Assembly: GCA_002794775.1 (NCBI GenBank)
Contig: NBAY01000032.1
Span: 310,001 to 374,000, forward strand
Length of the DNA stretch: 64,000 nucleotides
Source of the DNA: Porodaedalea pini
Taxonomy: Eukaryota > Basidiomycota > Agaricomycetes > Hymenochaetales > Hymenochaetaceae
Direction: 5' to 3'
The notes below the pieces were generated by a model. The model was given only the letters and a program-made list of their open reading frames with translations. It made no database searches and was not told where the DNA came from. Positions 1 to 10,700 of this stretch are shown here, one piece after another; the first letter of the stretch is position 1, and each line of letters opens with the position of its first letter. The position numbers and the translations under genes were made by a program.

Positions 1-2093
1 CAAGCGATGACAGTTGTCACATTGGGATATGGTTGGTCGGGCTCGCATTTCCTCGAGGCGTCGGATGACACCGAAGACTGGGAGGTTGCGGTTGTTGTGA
101 AGGAAGAAGTGGTCGAAGGCTAGGCGGTTAGTGTCTTTCAGAATGATGGAGACATTGCAGTAGTCAAGAGTGTTTAGGCGTTCAATAGACGCCATAAAAC
201 GAGGGGGGTAAAGAAATTCCTGCCCAGTAAACTGGGGAAGGGATGACAGTTCATCCATCAAATCGCGTTCGGTGTGAAGAACATTAGTGTCTTTGTCGAA
301 TACTGGAACAGCGGGTAAGACGAGTTTGAACTGGGGAGAGGGCGTAAACACTTGTGCGCCACTAATGTTAATGATGCGGTTAAGGAGAGATGAAAGGGAA
401 GAAAAGGTGGAATCGAAATCAGGGCGAATGTTAGTGAATATTTGCAGAGATTGCCGTTGGAAGTGTACTCGACATTGAGAATGATGAGATGTTTGAATTC
501 TGTAGTGCCTTTGAGGCCAGAACAAACGGTATTCTTAATGGAGTTAGAAAGAGGGTGGATTTCAAGGTTATCAGGGAGGGAAAAGTAGACGCGTTTGACG
601 TTACGAACACGCGTATTAACTGAGCCGTTAGCTCGGTTCATAGGCTTAATGCTGACCTCCCCTTCAGGGTAGTCCATGGTGATGTTTGTGACTTTGGTGA
701 GGATCTGCTTAGGCTTTTTCTGAGCGGCCTTAGCATAAGTAACAGTTGTGTATCCGTCTTTGTCCGTACCAACCGACTGGATGGGTGGTATATATATAGT
801 GGTGGATAGACCTGGGCGTGGAGCGTTATGTTCGGAGTGCATGTAACCATCCGGGGCATGAATAGTTCCTTGAGTGTCCATTCGATAACCAGAACCCGGG
901 ATATGGGTTTTGGCCATGGCTGCAGCGTAATCAGTGCGTCCGCCTTTTGGGGCAGGCACGCGTTGTTTAACTACAGGAGGGGGTGGGGAGAAGCGTGGAT
1001 CGTGAGTAAAACGGGCACCGAGAGGATCTGGTAAATATTTCTGGTCTGTGGAAACATTAGAGGAAAAGGATACTTTGGGTTTAGAGGTGTTTTGTGCCTG
1101 TTTTTCGAGTTTGTTAGTTTTCTCTGTCAAGGACAATACCATAGATACGAGTGAAGAGATAGAACGGGACATGGTTGTGAGTTCATCAGAAATGTGCTCC
1201 TCACGTATATCCTGAGGACTGCAATAAATATTGTCGAAAACATTTTTGCAGTAAGGAGTGTGAATTTTGAAGGTCGTCTGAAATTGATTGAGAGAGGAGT
1301 TAGCATAATTCTCGCGGACAGTCTCCTCGTCCAACATATTAGAGCGGTTAATCCAGAAACAAAGAGAAGAGGCTATGTTGGCCATGTAACGGCCCATCAT
1401 AGCGGGGTCGTCATAAAAAGGCGTTTCCGACTTCCAAGTATCCTGATTAATGAGGGCGCGGAGATCGCGGACCGACTTTTCGGCAAGTTCGCAAGCTTTA
1501 TTGTTCACGTTTTCGGAGATGGCCGGATCCTCCTCATCATTATCAATGGGATCATTGTCGAGTTGGGGAGGTTGGTTGTCGACGTACAGGTCGTCGTCGG
1601 CGTCCATAGCGTCCTTATCATCCGGGATGTGGCCAATCGTGGCGGGGTTACCTGGGGCATCGCGTCCTTGGTGCTCATCCTCAGACGGAGATTGTTTAAG
1701 ACTAGGTTGGGATGGGATGTCGGGGGTGGGAGGGAGATCTCCTTGTTGACGGAGGGCAGCGGCATGCTGGTCCGCTGCCGTGTCGGGTGACCATTTGGCA
1801 ATGTTACTCGCCGCCAGGTCGCATACGGCTTGGTTGTGGTTGTATGTTGAGTCGCGTCCGCACTGCGTGCAGAGTTTCGCCGCGCCAGAGACACACGAGC
1901 GACTGTGGTAAGGAAGTTCGTATTTACACTCGTCGCATTTCGTCGGGTCCTTGATGTTGCCTAAGGACCTAAGCGATTTGATTCTATGGAGGCTCGCTGG
2001 CTTCGCGTTGGGGGCGGGGCCATCGGTAAAGACAAGAAGAGTTACACTGTTAAGATCTTTCCCACGGTCTGGATGATGGTGGTAAGAAAACAA
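1..2093 (-). mobile_element. LINE retrotransposon, copy 1 (ORF1 part, truncated by window edge)
   Basis: The minus strand carries ORF1 of a non-LTR retrotransposon. It starts near 2093 and runs off the left edge. The N-terminus has two adjacent zinc-binding signatures (C-x2-C-x7-H-x3-C, then C-x2-C-x7-H-x4-C). A proline-rich middle ends in the motif DPLGAR, and a CCHC-knuckle Cys-x2-Cys-x4-His starts at the very edge of the window. The same order of blocks occurs in the element at 21381-27660, which also has endonuclease and reverse transcriptase, so this is a relative of that element. The frame breaks near 440-450: the zinc-ribbon part is open from 2093 to there, and the knuckle part continues one base out of frame, as if one base were lost. 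ORF1 proteins of this type coat the element RNA. This copy is probably inactive; whether ORF2 exists lies outside the window. Confidence 0.85.
258..2093 (-). pseudogene. LINE ORF1 nucleic-acid-binding protein, frameshifted
   Basis: This is the 611-codon open part of ORF1 in copy 1. The first ~100 residues hold the paired zinc motifs (blocks CDEC, SRSC, CTQC and a distal Cys). An acidic stretch around residues 170-200 follows, then a helical region and a conserved TYAKAAQKKPK-like block. After about residue 550 the protein no longer matches its relative at 25291-26610. The matching frame (blocks such as TPSPQF and PPRFMASIERLN) resumes one base out of phase. This is best read as a one-base loss near 445. 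The start at 2093 is the first ATG of the frame, and its SYHHH block is shared with the other copy. Confidence 0.75.
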
Positions 2094-2777
2094 AAGTGAC
2101 TACAGTATATGCTGTCTTGCGTCAAGGTCTCTCGATTTGCAGATGAGTCTACACCATCCCAGTTTCATAGAGTGTAATCCGTACCTCGAAAACAGTCTAC
2201 CGAATGTTTTTAATATCATGCAATATGGACTCGAAGCACCAACTTACTCCCTACTCCCTGGCAACGTCTTCCAGTTGGTGCTGCTTAGACCGTCACTGTT
2301 CGTTTAAAAAATTGTGCGGCTCACCTCCAGCTTTTGTCATGCCGTTAGATAAGGACTGGAGAAAACTGGCCTTGGACTTATCAATCATGTCTTCATCCGT
2401 GTCAGCTAATCCCAAAAGACTCCCGTGAGTTGTCAACATATGTATACGAACTCGCTAAACATCTCCTACAATAGTATGATCGACTCATGCTTTCGCAGTG
2501 TTAGAAACGCAAAGAAATCCACAGTCTGTACTGATACTATTTAGTATCATATGACAACCCCCCTCTCTTAGTTAAGTATATCCTCAGAGTGTCGCACTCT
2601 TAACCGATTCCGATACAGACTGGTCGTTCTCAATGTTATGGTCAGCAAGCATACTGTTAGCCTCCTGCTAGCGAACTTGTCAGCCCCTTCTTAGTGCTCT
2701 ATACGAAAGAAACAGCCAGTCTCTTTCTATGCTACCACTACCAACCGTATTCGCTGCGGGTTTGTACACGATCCGCC
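2094..2777. other. intergenic region
   Basis: I see no supported gene here. The stretch lies between the 5' end of the LINE ORF1 and the start codon of the next gene, is AT-rich, and probably contains the retrotransposon 5' leader and the promoter of the membrane-protein gene. Confidence 0.5.
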
Positions 2778-3653
2778 ATGCCGAACACGAGTTTGGAAAG
2801 TCAAACTAGTGAGGTCTTCGTGAATGACTCCTTTTGTGTATCAAGCTGACATTTTACTTCAGCTCTCGTTGTGCTTATCGGAATATTCATCGTCGTTGGT
2901 GTCTTCACCCTTGTTATCTTCTTATACATACACAAGAAGGGGCTCTCCAACTTGCGCGCCGCGTTTCGACAGCGCCGGGAGATAAAGACGTGGTCAAACA
3001 AGCCTGGCGAGAGCGGACAACTCCCTAGCCATGATCTGGAGAAAGGCGGACTCGCGTGGCAGTCCGGAAAGCCCATGGACGCAGACTCTCTCTCACTTTC
3101 TCCCGCATGTTTCCACGACCTCCCACGCGAGTCGGCCGACTTCGCTGCGACGCGGGAGGCGTCCATCCGTAGCTTGGATGGACGCGCGAGCTCCATCGGA
3201 GATGAGGAGGATTCTGAAAGTGAGGCTGAGTCCAGCTGGACAGAGATCATTGGGAACTTTCCGTGCCCACCTGACGCTGCGCATGTGCGTGACCAACCGG
3301 AAGCCATGAACCTCAAAGGCCTGGGTCTTGTCATCAATAAGGTCGAGGCTGATACCTTTTCTGGAAACTCTTACATACCGAGACATTCGCAAACGGCTGT
3401 GCCAGGCTCCGGGACTGAGGAGGCCGACGCTGGTCTAGACTCAAGCAATGGTCGTTCTTCAACACCTCCCGTCGCCCTAAGGATGTCTCCTTTGTCTCAG
3501 TCTGCCGGCGTACCCACAACATGCAACTCCTCGAACACACCATCAACGCAATGTTCGCCGTCCGCGTCTGCGCAGGATCTGAAGCTTCCTGCTGCATCTG
3601 CCGTACATGATACGGAGGCGGAGAACTCGCACACGGAATTCGCATATCTTTAG
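2778..3653 (+). CDS. Single-pass membrane protein with Ser/Pro-rich cytoplasmic tail, hypothetical
   Basis: This is a two-exon gene: exon 1 is 2778-2808, an intron of 54 bases (GTGAGG donor, CTGAC branch, CAG acceptor) covers 2809-2862, and exon 2 is 2863-3653. The junction keeps the frame exactly and gives about 273 residues. The start ATG has a good context (GCCATGCC). Residues 1-12 are a short polar N-terminus. Residues about 13-33 form one strongly hydrophobic helix rich in Val, Ile and Phe, followed by a HKKG positive patch, which suggests the long tail is cytoplasmic. The tail is Ser-, Asp- and Glu-rich and looks disordered. Proteins with one helix and a low-complexity tail are common in Agaricomycetes, often near secreted or wall proteins. 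I do not recognise a named family. No paralogue lies in this window. Confidence 0.6.
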
Positions 3654-4311
3654 CCGGGCGTTCTCGCTATTCGCATCATTCTTTTATTCTCGAAGGATTC
3701 CTGATCGTCTCTCTTTGCTCGCAATTATTCGCAACTTTATCCTTTTTTCTCGATCTGTTTTTCTCCGCATCTTCGGCTTTTCGACTCTGCGCTCTGGGTT
3801 CTTGCATATGTATGCTATCATGAATAAAATTGAACACGTCCTTGTTTTTCATCCCAACAATTTCTCAGCGTTTATTGACAGAAGCTTTGTCTTTGAACTA
3901 GTAACAAATAGCTCGAAGCCTCGAGCTCAAGTCTGAATGTATTTACGGTCCTACGGGCCTTTGCACTCGTCAATGCGCCCTTCCGTTACATTTCTTGCTC
4001 GAGGCACAATGCCTTCTGAAATATAATGGAGGCCACTTTCCTCAATAGGCAACGAGGCCCAGATTTCTCCTAGACTTGACTCGAAGTTATAGCAACAAAG
4101 AGAGTGCTATAATGGAGGGGGGCTCACCGAACATTTCAGCCACACCTCTCCAAGCCATGAGGAACCTCGGACTTTCGATAAATAGGCTTGATCGAAACTA
4201 TCTGTCGTCAGGACTGATATCCTCATCCCCTCACCATCCAGGCTCGCGCTCAGCACCTATCGAACGGTCACTCAGAATAACAACGTATCTTGAGAATTCG
4301 GATTTATAAAG
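3654..4311. other. intergenic region
   Basis: This holds the AT-rich 3' flank of the membrane-protein gene (a polyadenylation-like AATAAA lies near 3823) and the upstream region of the next gene. An open stretch of 77 codons at 4076-4309 ends just before the next start codon. It could be an upstream exon or ORF, but I cannot support it. Confidence 0.4.
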
Positions 4312-4823
4312 ATGTCAATCAAGTTGGCCAATCCTCCTAATGTACCTCAAGAACTGCACAAGCCATTAAAGAAGTCCTGGCTTGATGGCTTGCGTGACAG
4401 GATTGAGTACGAGTCGGCGCGATTTCTTCTGTATGTCTCTTCTTGTAATAATATACGTGATGAAGAGACTTACTATTGTCAATTAACAGCGAGCATCGTC
4501 AGCGCATATTCAGTCAGGAATTCACCGGATCTTGCGCGCAGTTCCGGCGCCATCGGATGCTGCGGGTGGTATTCGAGAAGCTGGAGAGCACGTACACCAG
4601 CCGCATAACGGTGCTACTGGAAATTTGTGCACGCATCGACTATCTACGGCGGTCCGTGGATGCCCTGGATGTGATCCGGGCTAGGAGAAAGTGCCGCCTC
4701 GGAGTTAACAGAGATATTGAGCATCTCTCCGTGGAACTTGAGCTCCGAGAGGAAGACGAGCAGGGCATGCTTGAGGATATATATACCGTCGCGATGCAGA
4801 TCGCGCATTTAGACCGCGCATGA
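4312..4823 (+). CDS. Small helical hypothetical protein
   Basis: Two exons, 4312-4430 and 4490-4823, are joined across a 59-base intron (GTATGT donor, CTTAC branch-like site, CAG acceptor). The junction restores a Leu codon and gives about 150 residues. The product is predicted to be mostly alpha-helical, with a charged heptad-like stretch in the last 60 residues (many Leu, Glu and Arg). No signal peptide, membrane helix or catalytic motif is visible, and I do not recognise the family. The clean splice and frame agreement are the main support; the start could lie further upstream. Confidence 0.45.
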
Positions 4824-5462
4824 GCTAGCGTCTGCTCTCAGCAGCTTGGGACTTCCATATAAACTCTATGCTATGGGATCTAATGCACTTAGAAGCCGCT
4901 TTTGATTTCGAGATTTCACCACTGTAGTTGTACCCAAGTTCAAATTGTAGTAGTCTTATGGCGAAACTTGTACGATACCTTGTATATGTATGATAACGGC
5001 TCTGAATCTTGCACGCTTTGCTGCTATAACAGAAGAAAAGAGTGATTCAATGGACCGTGAAGAGGGGGAGGAGGGGTACAAAGACTCGGAACAAAGGCGT
5101 GGCTGTATCTCTGTTCTTGATAAGACAAGAACAGAGGACGGGTTGGTGGCTCAATTATACAGATCAAAAGTCCCGGCAATTCTGTTCAGGCTTCGAGAGG
5201 TTTATAGAAAACTTGAAAGGTCGTGCTGTTAGAGCAGGCTTAGAGACATTTTCTGAGATGAGAATAAACATAGCGACTAAAGCGAGGCGCGATTCTATAT
5301 TTAGTAACATATTGTTTGGTTTTGTTGTGACTCACCGCGGGTGGCCACGCGCGCGTCGTCTCAATCTTGTCTTCAACCATTCCAGCGCTGAGGCCTTCAT
5401 AGCGCGACACACAGCACTCCTCAGCGACCACCCCTTATTTCTCTTCCTTTCTGACCACCACC
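4824..5462. other. intergenic region
   Basis: No gene is supported. Open frames here lack splice or composition support. The pyrimidine-rich tract just before 5463 is typical of a fungal 5' leader. Confidence 0.4.
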
Positions 5463-6717
5463 ATGCCACGCGTCGTGCTCGACTCGTCTCCCGTCCGCGC
5501 CGACAGTGGCATCCCGCCGCCAACGCAAACAAGACGAAACCTCAAGCGCTCCGCGTCACAAGCGTCGTTGCTTACCCCGCCACGCACCGTCAAGCGCGAA
5601 AACAAGCGCCGCACAGGCAAGCGAGTCGTTGGTCGCGCGTCGAAGTCGAAGTCGAAGTCGCGTTCGCATTCGCGCGGCTCAGGAACCGAGACCGAACTTG
5701 AAGCGACGGACAACGAAGAGGATGTGTCGCTAGGCGATGGCGCGGGACGTCGATTAGACTTCGGACCCAGCGCCAAGAAACGTAGATTGAACGACCTGGA
5801 CGCGAGGTTAGAGACCTTGCTCGAGTCGTTTGACGGCGAGGATCCTGAAAACCCCTTCTGGGATGGGCCGTCCAAAGCTAATGCATCTGAGACTGCGGAA
5901 AAAGCGGACAAGGTCGATGTCAAGAAGGGTGCCGACAAGAGCGTGCGCGTTCGTTCGCCGAGTCCGCCCCTCCTTAGGTTTCGCGGCAAGGCACCTGTGT
6001 CGCCTCCTCCCTCGAATAGGCGAACGACCGTCGTTGAAACAGTAGATGAGGCAGTGGTTGAATCAGTGGTTGAGACGACCGTCGAGACAATAGTCGAACC
6101 ACCGGCCAAACCTACGATCGATCCTCCGACAGAATCAACAGACGAACCATCAGTTGAGCCAACGGACCAGCTTCCGGTCGTCGAGCTACCCCCTATGCCG
6201 AGCACACCAAAAAAGGGTAAAAAGCGAATCGTAGACTCTCCAGTAAGAGACTCGCCTAATAACCCCTTCTTGGACGACTCGCCCTCGTCAGTGATCGGCG
6301 AGCCTACTGAGCCACGTACGCCTACCACGCGTGCTGAGAAGCCCACAATCACTTATGTTTTGTACGTTCAACTTTTCACGGAGAAGCAGACCACGCTGAC
6401 ACATCGCTTTTTGTAGCCGCGGCGTACGTGCGCAGTTTGCCAATCCAATGTACAATCTCCCACCGGAGGTGCACGAACATTCCCTTCTTCCTATTGAACA
6501 TCCCGACTACTCTCCCGATCCTGCATGCCCGCCTAAGCTTCTTTTCACCAAGCCGCGCAAGCGCCAAGCATCACCATCGCCTACTCGCGCTGGCAGAAGC
6601 AAGACGGCTTCGCACTCTAAACCTGCGATACCTTCCGCCCATTCTGACAACGAATGGGATGACAGTGATGATGACGCCGAGTTGCATGTCACGCCGCCGA
6701 AGAGACTATTCCATTAG
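5463..6717 (+). CDS. Basic, probably nuclear hypothetical protein with NPF motifs
   Basis: Exon 1 is 5463-6361, a 55-base intron (GTACGT donor, GCTGAC branch, TAG acceptor) covers 6362-6416, and exon 2 is 6417-6717, giving about 399 residues. The splice rebuilds a motif reading TYVFRGV followed by FANPMYNLP. I believe this short block is conserved among basidiomycete homologues, but I cannot name the family. Residues ~20-80 are very basic, with repeated KSKS/RSHSR and KKRR clusters that would serve as nuclear localisation signals. Two blocks read NPFW and NPFL next to Ser-Pro sites (DSPVRDSP), a pattern seen in cyclin-dependent kinase substrates. A Val/Glu/Thr-rich imperfect repeat lies near residues 185-230. 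No enzymatic domain is seen. A nuclear regulatory role is inference only. Confidence 0.7.
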
Positions 6718-7723
6718 CTGCGGCTGATGTCAAGCTTTCTCTGCCCGTCGATGTATGTGCTAGTCTTTATTTTTGCAAGTGTCTTTGGCTGATTTTGCCT
6801 CCAGATTGCCTGTTCTTTACGATTGATTCCTCGCGACGCCTTTCGGACGATTAGTGCAGCATTCATCATATTAGTATCTCACATCAATCGTACAAACGTG
6901 TAACCAATCCTACGTACTTTGCATGCCCCCCCCCCCCCTATCCTACCCTCCAAGCCGCGCGATACCTGTATTCCTACTCTCACTAGCCTTACTCTCCTTC
7001 ATGTGCAAGCACCATTGGTTTCTCTTCTCGCACTGAGTTAGGTTTTGTTTTGTCGACATTCCCATCTTGCCGGCCGCGTGCACGCGCCGTTGTCATCTCC
7101 GTGCTTGCTATTTTGCTTGCCTGACCTTCATTTCTCCGTACCATCTTCATTCTAATCAGCTCATGATCTTTCAAATGTCGACATGCCTTATCCCTTCCTC
7201 ATCTTTTCCTGCTCCTCGCACATATTAGATATATGCTGGTCCTTTCAGTCCCATCTCGCATTGTCGACTTTCTCTTGGTGTGCAGCGACGAATACAATAT
7301 GACAAACATGCAATTTGATTGAATTTATCCGAAGGCCTGAGGCAGCAGAAATGGCATTATGTATAAACTTTTAAGGGATGAGCGGAGATGATGGTCGGAA
7401 CGGGCTGCGGCGTAGTTAAAGCAAATGGTGAATACGGTACAGAATCAGTCGTGTGTAATGTATATGGATTCATCCGCATGTTTGGTCGGCCAGAAGAAAG
7501 GCATGGAGCGAAGAAGACAGTCCGGGGCTGCATATGGGACAACATAAGGATAACGACATAGAGCGAGGCGAATGAGGGGAACTGAAATGTGATGAAAAGT
7601 GCGATGTGTAGAAAGACAATGTTTAAGAAAAAAGAGGAGGTCTAAGCGAAAGGAGTAAAACAGTACGAGAATGCCACAAAAGCAGCCACGCATTACCAAA
7701 ACTCTAGGCATGTTGTGTGGGCA
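6718..7723. other. intergenic region between convergent genes
   Basis: The 3' flanks of the convergent genes ending at 6717 (plus) and 7724 (minus) meet here. It contains a C homopolymer near 6926-6936 and no supported gene. Confidence 0.5.
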
Positions 7724-10700
7724 TTAGGCCTCGACCAACATCGCGTCCTGCGCCGGCTCTGCCGTCATATGCACATCCACGTCAGGAACGTCCCGGCGCT
7801 CTTCAGACATTGTCACATCCCGCTCTGGCTCCGCCGTCGCTCCCGTCGACGGTGGGGTCTGAGTAGCAGGCCTAGGCGCGAGTTGCAACACGCCCGGACC
7901 CACTGGTCCGTAACTTGATTTCCGTGGAGGCCTCACAGGATTCACAGGAGAGGTGGAAGACTTATCCACCACGGGATCTGCCGTTATGGTACTATGTCCC
8001 AGTATTGATCTGATGGGCGTTGGAACCGCAACGCCAGTGGGTTCCGAGCCTATGACTCCATTTGTCTGTGGTGGCGAGGCACGCGCAGATATAGGACTGA
8101 CTGTGGGAGGAGCTCTGACTGCATCATTACCAGTAGCTGCAGTTGCCGGAGGCGTAGGTAGAGCTCCGTTGGGTTTCCCTGATCCTACCGGAGGAGGGAG
8201 AGGAGGGGTTGCGGGGAGGAGAAAGGGAGATGGAATCGCAGATCGCCGCCCAGACCTCGACGCGTGCGAGATCGGGACCAGTACAGGGCGCGGAAGGAGG
8301 TGCGGGAGCATGGAGGAAGCTGGCACAACGAAAGGCATTGGTCTCTGTGCACTAGCGTTCTGCGGCGACCCGGATTTTGGCGGAGCACCGTCTTTATTCG
8401 TAGTAAATCCGGACTGAACCATTTGAGGTGAAAAGGCTGCTCGGTAGAAAGGAAGTGGAACGGTTGTAAAAGGAGCGAGCATCGGAGGCGAATTCGAGGC
8501 CGGTTTTCTCATTCCTGACGAAGTAGGAGCAGAAATCGGAACTGTTTTCGTATCGACCTTGGTTGAACGTAGTGAAGACAGCGGAGTCGGTACAGATATT
8601 TTTGAAGCATTGCCAAAACTTGGCACACCAGTGGCGGTCGAACTCTTTGAAGTGACCGTTGAGACCGAAGGCACCTGGCCATGAGCTGATACCGGCAATG
8701 GTTTCGACACCGAAGGGGCAGCTGTGTCTGGCGGCAAACTTGGAACGAGAATGTCGTCCGCATCCACGTCCTCATCATCATTGTCGTCATCGTCAGAATA
8801 GACAATCTGCTCCCAGTTGACTGGCTTCAGGGAAGGTACATCAAAGTCGGGTTGCTCGTCTACATGCACGCGAGCATTGTATGGGATAATTTCTTCAGAT
8901 GCACTTCGGCTGATGGGTTGAGTAGGCTTGTCGTCACTTCCCGTATTGTGATTTTGAAGCCACCTGTATGACGGAAAATGAGGCTAGTCAGAAGGTAGAT
9001 TAAGTGGAAGACAAATGCAATTGTAAGTACCCTGTCCTTTGTTCGCAAATACCCGCGTGCTTTAACCAGTTTTGCGGACTGTATGAGACGTCTCGACGCA
9101 TCTGGATCCATCGATTACACATCGCGCAGAATATCTTGTCCGGATGAACAATTTTTGCTCGCGGATCATTCTCGAGTTCTTCCTTGCGCGATTCCTCCGA
9201 ACGATGCATGCGCTTGCCAGCATCTGACACCTTCGCTTCGCTGTGCCCGTAAGAGAGCGGTGCCGAGTTATTGACCGTCGGGGTGTTTGTGCGCGCGCGA
9301 AGCGTAGGCATGTTCCATGTAGGAGCTTGCTTCACTACTGCAGGAGCGGCCTTAGTCTCCGGCGGCTTGCCATAATCTATTGATGAAATTGTGGGTTCGA
9401 AAGTCCCGATGAGGCGCCCTAGCTCGATGGAGCCAAAGAGGCCATTTCCTGGGCCATCAGACTCAAGGTCAATGATCTCGACAGCACTGAGCTCAGGTGG
9501 CTCTTCATGAGTCGCGGGCGATACGCCTTGCCAGCTAATAAGTGCAAGTTGATATGAGTTCGATGGATCAAGTAATGTGCACAAGGGGAACCCAATAGAC
9601 GCACTTTGTCTTCCCCTTGCATCGCTGCGCGTGTCGCATCCAATTACCTCGAAGAAATCCAGTTGACATGTTGAGTTTGATCCAACTGTCACACATCTTG
9701 CAAAAGACGCGCCCGGGCTCGACATCCCCCAGCCGTGGATCAGCACGCAACTGAGCTTCTCGCTCTTCATCTGTCATCTTGCGCGGGTCATTGTTGTAGA
9801 GCCCAAGATCGATTGACATGGGCTCCTTCTTCACAACTTCTTTAACAAAAGCAGGTGCTGACACTCCGTCTTCATTGAATGGTATCTGTGTCCGAGGAAG
9901 CCTTTTTTGGAGTTAGCGAAATTAGGAAGTGGAGGTTATCACAGGACACCAACTGTACATACCCGTTCCTTCTTTCACATTTACTCTTATGTTTGAACCA
10001 GTTATACGGAACGTACTCTTTTCCATCGCGAAGCTTGATCCATTGTTGACATATCGCACACAGAACGCGATGCGGTTCGACTGCTGCGGAGCGACTGTCG
10101 TTAAGTAGAAGAGCACGTCGATCGACCGCGTCGATATTTCCAACCCTCCCGATGAAGCACGATGCAGAATCAGAGTCACCGTTGACCGTGGGAGACCTTT
10201 CGCGAGTCTCAAAGGTGTGCACGTTGGATGTCTGCGGCTGTACAGGGGCTCTGTAATAATCAGATTAGATTGTGCTTCAAGTCAGTTCAGCAAGTCGAGA
10301 GAAAGTGACGGACTTCGATCTTATCATGCATTTCTTGACGTGCGCGAACCAATTATGCGGGTCATATTCGGTCTTATTCTGAAGTTTCACCCACTTATCG
10401 CAGAGGCCGCATCGAGTCCGATGTTTCTCAATCGTCTTGATCCGTGAGTCTGCCTGCAGACGCGCCAAGCGTTCGGCGGCGGTCGAGCGCTTGCGCGTGC
10501 CCCAATTAGCAGAAATCGAAGCTTCGTCCAAGATCTGCACCTCCGGCGTCCGAGTCTCCTCTTCCTTCACTATAATCGGCGCATCGGAAGTGCCCTGGTC
10601 CTTCAAACTAGAAAATATAAAAATCATAAGACGGCCTGTAAACCGATTGCTTGATTGTCTATGCGCACCTCGTTCTCACTTCGCACCGCTCGATGTGCTT

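Noticed and set aside
5042..5701. 219-codon plus-strand open frame before and across the start of the basic protein gene
   Set aside because: It overlaps the strongly supported frame at 5463 out of phase and becomes Arg-rich there, as expected of a shadow.
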